This document shows positions 59,179 to 64,000 of a stretch of DNA of 64,000 bases, in pieces (within the stretch, counting starts at the first letter, position 1; every line of letters starts with the position of its first letter). Under the pieces are notes generated by a model. It was not told where the DNA came from. It did no database searches and worked only from the letters and a program-made list of their open reading frames with translations. Both the position numbers and the translations under genes were made by a program. Origin of the DNA: Brucella pecoris (GTDB lineage Bacteria > Pseudomonadota > Alphaproteobacteria > Rhizobiales > Rhizobiaceae). Location: NCBI RefSeq assembly GCF_006376675.1, contig NZ_VEWK01000001.1:1-64000 (forward strand), given 5' to 3'.

Positions 59179-59568
59179 ATGGGCATGTTAACCGGATTAA
59201 CGAGAAACCTTTGCTGCCTTATAGCTGCTTTTGCAGTTGCGATAGCGCTTGTCTTCTCGACGGTGAGCATGGGTTCATCTGTAGATTCGACACCTATCGT
59301 TGACTTGTCAGCACAAGCCCATCACCATTTAGACATGCGTTCAGACGTTTCCTCGTCCGAGCACTCGCATGAGGACGCTTCTTCATCCGAGGGCTTCGTC
59401 GGTCACAGTCACGGACATAGTCCGGATCACTCTCATGAAGTGCCTGCATTTCTTGAGCGGCCCATGATTGGCTTTATAGATGGCGGCCAGCGATGGATGG
59501 TCTCATTGACTGATCGCGGCGTCATAGACAATCGCCCAATTTTGGAACGTCCGCCCAGATCCATTTAA
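59179..59568 (+). CDS. exported His-rich protein
   Basis: 129 residues: N-terminal membrane segment or signal (NLCCLIAAFAVAIALVFSTV), then AHHHLDM, SEHSHEDA and FVGHSHGHSPDHSHEV, about a dozen histidines. Probably binds Ni/Co in the periplasm. Divergent from the repressor gene across the candidate operator; first gene of the rightward arm. Confidence 0.65.
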   Translation: MGMLTGLTRNLCCLIAAFAVAIALVFSTVSMGSSVDSTPIVDLSAQAHHHLDMRSDVSSSEHSHEDASSSEGFVGHSHGHSPDHSHEVPAFLERPMIGFIDGGQRWMVSLTDRGVIDNRPILERPPRSI

Positions 59569-59626
59569 ATCGCTCGAAGGACCGCGAAGGCGGCATTTTC
59601 ACGATAATTGGACTCTGGAGTTCACA

Positions 59627-60361
59627 ATGTACCATTCGGAAATCCGAAATGGACCCTTTGCCATGCTGTGGCAAAGACCATGGCTTTTGCCATTTTTAAC
59701 AACACTGTTGCTTTGCGCAGGCGTAGGCAGTTCTTTCGCACACGCTGTCGCGGAAGGCGATAAGGGCTATATTCAGGAAATAAGCGGCGTCAACATCCTG
59801 CCGTTTATCTATCTCGGTGCAAAACACATGGTAACGGGATACGATCATATCCTGTTTCTGTTTGGCGTTATTTTCTTTCTGTACCGTCTAAAGCATATCG
59901 GTATTTACGTAAGCCTTTTTGCGATTGGTCACTCGACGACCATGTTGCTCGGTGTGTACTTCAATATCGGGATTAACAGTTACATTATCGACGCCATCAT
60001 CGGCCTATCCGTGGTGTATAAGGCGCTCGATAATATGGGCGCATTTCAGCGTTGGCTCGGCTTTCAGCCGAATACCAAGGTTGCAACACTGATCTTCGGC
60101 TTCTTCCACGGCTTCGGTCTCTCAACCAAGATTATCGAGTACAATATCTCTCCTGATGGCCTCGTTCCGAATTTGCTCGCCTTCAATGTCGGGGTGGAAA
60201 TCGGACAATTGCTGGCTCTCAGCATGATCCTCATCGTGATGGGATATTGGCGCGGGACGCGCAGCTTCTGGAAATACGCCTATACCGCAAATGTAATGAT
60301 GATGTGCGCCGGGTTTGTGCTGATCGGATATCAGCTGACCGGACTATTCGTAGCTGCCTGA
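59627..60361 (+). CDS. HupE/UreJ-type permease
   Basis: 244 residues with a signal-like N-terminus (LLPFLTTLLLCAGVGSSFAHA) and six membrane segments. YLGAKHMVTGYDHILFLFGV, IGHSTTMLLGVYF and FGFFHGFGLSTKI are the conserved HupE/UreJ_2 motifs with membrane histidines thought to carry Ni(II). Whether it brings metal in or moves it between compartments is unclear. GGAG lies before the ATG. Confidence 0.85.
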   Translation: MYHSEIRNGPFAMLWQRPWLLPFLTTLLLCAGVGSSFAHAVAEGDKGYIQEISGVNILPFIYLGAKHMVTGYDHILFLFGVIFFLYRLKHIGIYVSLFAIGHSTTMLLGVYFNIGINSYIIDAIIGLSVVYKALDNMGAFQRWLGFQPNTKVATLIFGFFHGFGLSTKIIEYNISPDGLVPNLLAFNVGVEIGQLLALSMILIVMGYWRGTRSFWKYAYTANVMMMCAGFVLIGYQLTGLFVAA

Positions 60362-60371
60362 GGAGTTTTCA

Positions 60372-61151
60372 ATGTATAATACTGATCTTCCAAACAGGGT
60401 TGATCTGCCAACCTCGGCCCAATTGAAGCGCTCCACATTCCTGGCGGGACTGAGCGCAATTGCTATTCTTGTTACAGTCGTTCTGCCTTCCGAATATGCC
60501 ATTGATCCACTCGGAGTCGGTCGGGTACTCGGTCTGACGGAAATGGGTGAAATCAAGACCCAGCTGGCAAAGGAAGCTGCAGACGACGCAGCTGCACAGT
60601 CTGGTGTGAAAGGCCAAGCGTCGGCGAATGGTGAAATGAAAGCCATATCCCAGCGTCTGGATCGTATCGAAATGATGATCGTTTCGATGGGAGGAACACC
60701 CGCCGCAGAAGCCCCCAATGATCCCGTCCAGTTGGAACCGGCACCGCAAACAACTGCTGATCCGGCACCGTCTGTCGAGAGGTTCGGCAATGTTGACACA
60801 ACCGAGACCACGGCGGCAGTAACTGCCGCACCTTCTGGCCGAACCGATGAAGTGTCATTCACACTCTCGCCTGGAAAAGGGATTGAAGTCAAACTGGTCA
60901 TGAAGGAGGGAGCAAAAGTAGATTTCGCCTGGACGGCGAATGGCGCTGTTGTAAATTTCGATGCTCACGGGGATGGCAGTGGAAACAAGATTTCCTACGA
61001 GAAAGGAAGAGGCGTCGGCGACGACTCGGGCGTTCTCGAAGCAGCATTCACAGGCAATCACGGCTGGTTCTGGCGCAACCGAACCGACAACGATGTGACC
61101 ATTACGTTGAGAACCAGTGGCCAGTATTCAGACATCAAGCAAGTAATGTAA
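60372..61151 (+). CDS. membrane-anchored periplasmic protein, HupE partner
   Basis: 259 residues: one membrane segment (STFLAGLSAIAILVTVVLPS), a helical and Ala/Pro/Thr-rich linker, and a C-terminal beta-sandwich domain (TLSPGKGIEVKLVMKEGAKVDF; NFDAHGDGSGN; HGWFWRNRTDNDVTITLRTSG) that looks like a GOLD-type lectin-like fold. It starts ten bases after the HupE-type gene; the two often travel together in metal-related loci. Function unknown. Confidence 0.7.
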   Translation: MYNTDLPNRVDLPTSAQLKRSTFLAGLSAIAILVTVVLPSEYAIDPLGVGRVLGLTEMGEIKTQLAKEAADDAAAQSGVKGQASANGEMKAISQRLDRIEMMIVSMGGTPAAEAPNDPVQLEPAPQTTADPAPSVERFGNVDTTETTAAVTAAPSGRTDEVSFTLSPGKGIEVKLVMKEGAKVDFAWTANGAVVNFDAHGDGSGNKISYEKGRGVGDDSGVLEAAFTGNHGWFWRNRTDNDVTITLRTSGQYSDIKQVM

Positions 61152-61157
61152 GGTACT

Positions 61158-61190
61158 TAATCAGACGCCGTAGCCTACGGCGTCTGATTA
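61158..61190. terminator. bidirectional terminator between convergent operons
   Basis: Perfect 15-bp arms TAATCAGACGCCGTA and TACGGCGTCTGATTA with a three-base loop. Ends the HupE arm from the left and the PBP operon from the right. Confidence 0.8.
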
Positions 61191-61201
61191 CATTTTAAAC
61201 C

Positions 61202-62935
61202 TCAGTTGGCATAGCCAGATGTCAAAACTTCGGTCTGTGGAGCGAAACGTTCGGATCCCCACGCTCCCTGCGCCAGGATGCGCGGAAAGGGGGTGTCTGG
61301 AGGAACGAAGGACGGACTTACGTTCAGCATTGATAACGTACGCCTGAAGATATCGCCTGTGACCGGCACGGCATTCCAGCCAGATGTTCGAAAGCCAAAT
61401 GTTTCTGGCAACGGTTTAGGTTCGTCCAGTATCGTCAGGAACAGATATCTTGGCTTCGTCATTGGAACGACACCCATAAATGCCGTTAATACGCGGTCAC
61501 TCGAATATCGACCTTCAACAACCTTTTCAGAAGTCCCGGTTTTACCGCCAATATAGTAACCTTCAACGTCCGCTTTTTTGGCAGATCCAATTTCTGCATT
61601 CAGTCGTAACAGGAATCTTATAGCTTCTCCCGTTTCATCAGAAACAACATTCTGTTGAATTACACGATCATCGACAGTCGCCCCTTTCAAAAAAGTCGGT
61701 TTGATCAGACTTCCACCATTTATTAATGATGCTATCCCCATGCTGGCTTGCAGAGGCGTCACCGCGATGCCATGCCCGAAAGACGCGGTAGCTGTAGTTA
61801 ATTCTGCCCACCTTGCAGGCAGGATTGGTCTGGCACTTTCCGGAAGTTCGGTCGTCAGCCTGTCGAATTGCCCCAGTTTACGCAAAAACTGTTGGTGTCG
61901 ATCAGGTCCGATTGTCATCGCCATTCTGCCCATAGCGATATTTGACGAGTGGATGAAGGCTTCCGGAATATTCAGCGGCCTGTTTTGGCCCCTGTAATCC
62001 CTGATGGACATTCTTCCAAAACGCAGGGGTTGGCTGGCATCAAGTACAGAATTAATATTAAACATACCACTATCCAAGGCCATCGCGGTCGTCATCGCTT
62101 TGAACGTCGACCCCATTTCGTAAGTGCCAACGTTAATTCTGTTGATGCGATCCGGTTTTAAAGCATCAGCTGGCGAATTCGGATCGAAATCAGGAAGCGA
62201 CGTTAATGCCAATATTTCGCCATTTGTCACATCAAGAACCAATCCAGCAGCGGCCATAGCTTGAAACTTGGTCATTGCGGTGTTTAGTTCCAGCGTTAAT
62301 GCGTGTTGAATCCGGATGTCCAAAGACAGACGAATAGGTGAAAGCGCTGCATTGCTGGGGGCTATTCCAGCTGCTCTCAGATCACCCAATCCCTGGTTAT
62401 CGATCCACCTCTCGATGCCCGCGATCCCGACATTGTCGATGTTCACCGCACCCAACACGTGTGCCGCCAGAAGACCATTCGGGTATAGGCGCTTTGTTTC
62501 ATCCCTGTATCCGATTGCAGGAATACCTTGAGCCCACAGGCGTTCTTTTTCTGCTACTGTGGCTGTTCTCTTAATCCATGCAAAACCACTGTCGGAACTT
62601 AAACGTCTGTGCAGATCCTCACTGTCCAATTCCGGGAAGACCGCTGTTAGCTTTTCGACAGCTTCGTCAACATCAACGATGCGTCGAGGTTCTGCGAAGA
62701 TTGATACGCTAGGAATATCCATCGCGAGTATTTGCCCATTTCGATCCACAATATTTGGACGTGCGACAGAAGGAGGAACCTGGGCATAGGTTACAATTGG
62801 CAGTTCTAGTGTGCCGTAATAAAAAAGACGAGCGCCGATCACTCCGTAAATTGCTACAAATATAGCAATGATCACGAGCATTCTCGACTTGTGAGAAAAC
62901 GATCTTCCTCGGGTTACAATTCGAAGGGCCGTCAT
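61202..62935 (-). CDS. class B penicillin-binding protein, FtsI-like
   Basis: 577 residues. N-terminal membrane anchor (MLVIIAIFVAIYGVIGARLFY), dimerisation domain with RPNIVDRNGQILAMDIPSVS, then the transpeptidase domain: SXXK motif STFK (S276), SSN (330-332) and KTGT (465-468), all intact. It cross-links peptidoglycan and should bind beta-lactams. It is an extra copy outside the division cluster, coupled (ATGA overlap) to the transglutaminase-like gene upstream. The normal N-terminal cytoplasmic tail is short. Confidence 0.9.
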   Translation of the reverse strand: MTALRIVTRGRSFSHKSRMLVIIAIFVAIYGVIGARLFYYGTLELPIVTYAQVPPSVARPNIVDRNGQILAMDIPSVSIFAEPRRIVDVDEAVEKLTAVFPELDSEDLHRRLSSDSGFAWIKRTATVAEKERLWAQGIPAIGYRDETKRLYPNGLLAAHVLGAVNIDNVGIAGIERWIDNQGLGDLRAAGIAPSNAALSPIRLSLDIRIQHALTLELNTAMTKFQAMAAAGLVLDVTNGEILALTSLPDFDPNSPADALKPDRINRINVGTYEMGSTFKAMTTAMALDSGMFNINSVLDASQPLRFGRMSIRDYRGQNRPLNIPEAFIHSSNIAMGRMAMTIGPDRHQQFLRKLGQFDRLTTELPESARPILPARWAELTTATASFGHGIAVTPLQASMGIASLINGGSLIKPTFLKGATVDDRVIQQNVVSDETGEAIRFLLRLNAEIGSAKKADVEGYYIGGKTGTSEKVVEGRYSSDRVLTAFMGVVPMTKPRYLFLTILDEPKPLPETFGFRTSGWNAVPVTGDIFRRTLSMLNVSPSFVPPDTPFPRILAQGAWGSERFAPQTEVLTSGYAN

Positions 62936-63678
62936 GGTCGACGTCCCTCAGTGGATGCATTGCTTCTGACGTCGTCACTCCAGCGATTGAACAGACGATT
63001 GAATGCGAGAATTTCACTGCGCTTTGGCCAGTTGATTTTAAACCGCGAATATGGGTTTTCGCCCGCCTTCAAATCTCCGGAGCGGATGATCGTCGTTGCT
63101 TTTGGCGTAATTGGCAATGTTTCGGAAAGACCGTTCCATGCGGGGTTGACGGGAAATCCCACAGCTCCAAGTGCAGGGTCCCATGTGGCATCAACCAAGG
63201 TCCATTTCCCGTTGATTTTGACGTCGACGCTGTCATGAATTCCTCGTGTCTCGCTTAGCGGCTGTAATACTGTTTCAGGGATTGGAAGATCGGCCCAATC
63301 GAACGGCACCTGAACTGGTCTCGCCTCCAACTTCCAGGCTCGCAATAGTCTGATGAGGGCTTTCGACTTATGCCGACAATCACCACGTCCAAGGTCAAAA
63401 AGCGCATCAGGATTGCCATTCCACGCAGTTAACTTGTACGGAACGTTGCGGACCAGTTCAAAAGCAACGATCCTTTTGTGGGTTTCGCTCAGATCTGAGC
63501 CCGCGATTTGCGCAATCCAGTCAATTGTTACGGTTCTTCCATTTTCACGCCGAATTTGAATCTCAGCAGAGAGTTCTGATACTCTTTGTGAAAGTGTAGC
63601 CGCTGCTGACGTCGATGTTCCCGCTGACCCGTAATAAAAAAGGGTTCCAAACCCGACAAGAAAGGTACGTCGTTTCAT
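62932..63678 (-). CDS. exported transglutaminase-like protein
   Basis: 248 residues with a twin-arginine-like or Sec signal (MKRRTFLVGFGTLFYYGSAG). Catalytic triad visible: C101 in GRGDCRHKSKALIRLL, H148 in RGIHDSVDV, D163 in WTLVDATWD. Bacterial members are usually peptidases or amidases acting on cell-wall or surface substrates. Between the lytic transglycosylase and PBP genes, it likely works on peptidoglycan. One base separates its start from the preceding stop. Confidence 0.8.
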   Translation of the reverse strand: MKRRTFLVGFGTLFYYGSAGTSTSAAATLSQRVSELSAEIQIRRENGRTVTIDWIAQIAGSDLSETHKRIVAFELVRNVPYKLTAWNGNPDALFDLGRGDCRHKSKALIRLLRAWKLEARPVQVPFDWADLPIPETVLQPLSETRGIHDSVDVKINGKWTLVDATWDPALGAVGFPVNPAWNGLSETLPITPKATTIIRSGDLKAGENPYSRFKINWPKRSEILAFNRLFNRWSDDVRSNASTEGRRP

Positions 63679-63679
63679 C

Positions 63680-64000
63680 CTAATTGCCTCCTGTGGTTGG
63701 AAGGCTTCGTTGTCTTACTTGCTCCAGTACTTCTCTGCCGGGAAAAGCATCTGGGATCAGGCCGTTTCTTTTCTGGAACTGCAGGACTGAAATACGGGTT
63801 AGAGGCCCAACCCGGCCATCTTGATCGCCAACGCGATATCCCAGGCGGCCGAGTCTGGTTTGAAGCTCTCTTGTTTCACTTCTTGAAATTGGGATGGCAT
63901 CCACTGGCCAGGTTCGGCGAAGTTCGGCAGACCCTCGTATTCGATCACCCAGATACGCTACTGCCAGTGCGTAACTATCCGAGTTGTTATAACGCTTGAT
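63680..64000 (-). CDS. lytic murein transglycosylase (MltB type), C-terminal part
   Basis: Frame open through the window end; only ~106 C-terminal residues are seen. IKRYNNSDSYALAVAYLGDRI is the end of the MltB-type catalytic domain, followed by RTWPVDAIPISRSETRELQT and a peptidoglycan-binding domain (RLGYRVGDQDGRVGPLTRIS). It cleaves glycan strands with formation of anhydro-muramic acid. It heads the leftward PG cassette. Confidence 0.8.
   Translation of the reverse strand: MKRYNNSDSYALAVAYLGDRIRGSAELRRTWPVDAIPISRSETRELQTRLGRLGYRVGDQDGRVGPLTRISVLQFQKRNGLIPDAFPGREVLEQVRQRSLPTTGGN

Overview
The window reads as a chromosome segment of a Brucellaceae-type alphaproteobacterium (Brucella/Ochrobactrum or a close relative). 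This rests on the core genes (a PodJ-like Sel1 protein, DUF1236 and DUF1344 proteins, the ligase-associated repair genes, a lysine-rich-tailed bS21) and on intergenic palindromic repeats carrying the 'gcgcatcccgaaaagtgtgaaac' core that recur between core genes. Species cannot be fixed by eye.

Layout. (1) 1-18.5 kb: the right part of a podovirus-like prophage (scaffold, major capsid, connector, tail, ejection proteins, tail fibre, GH108-type endolysin, holin-like protein, coiled-coil membrane protein). It ends at the 3' end of a tRNA-Thr(CGT) gene, the likely attachment site. Portal, terminase, repressor and integrase would lie left of the window. A block of three minus-strand genes interrupts the late region at 11.8-13.0 kb. 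(2) 18.6-38.0 kb: chromosomal backbone with a nitronate monooxygenase, the ligase / exonuclease / Lhr-type helicase / PdeM repair set, a TSUP permease pair, a giant PodJ-like polar protein, a MerR regulator, cspA and rpsU. (3) 38.0-38.5 kb: a dense cluster of repeats after rpsU, marking the edge of accessory DNA. (4) 38.67-44.67 kb: a leftward Tn7-like transposition operon tnsA-tnsB-tnsC-tniQ. tnsA is split by a one-base shift in a run of five C/G, and neither transposon end could be recognised. (5) 45-50.5 kb: cargo of unknown function, including a soluble FtsH-like AAA metalloprotease with two small partners, a PIN-domain (VapC-type) protein and a divergent Phd-like small protein.

(6) 50.6-53.7 kb: a methyltransferase and a chrB-chrA chromate resistance pair. 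(7) 53.9-61.2 kb: a GT25 glycosyltransferase, then a nickel/cobalt locus. A CsoR/RcnR-family repressor with an InrS-like ligand set starts a six-gene leftward operon (RcnA-like exporter, NrsD/NreB-like MFS exporter with His-rich tail, YqaA-like membrane protein, second NicO-type transporter, His-containing periplasmic protein). Divergently, a His-rich exported protein, a HupE/UreJ-type permease and a membrane-anchored protein run rightward. A palindrome with C4/G4 tracts between the two arms is the likely operator. (8) 61.2-64.0 kb: a tightly coupled leftward peptidoglycan cassette (MltB-type lytic transglycosylase, cut by the window end; transglutaminase-like protein; class B PBP), unusual next to metal-resistance genes.

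Best candidates for new biology: the FtsH-like protease cassette beside the Tn7-like module, the InrS-like nickel/cobalt locus with its HupE/anchor arm, and the accessory PBP/transglutaminase/lytic-transglycosylase trio.
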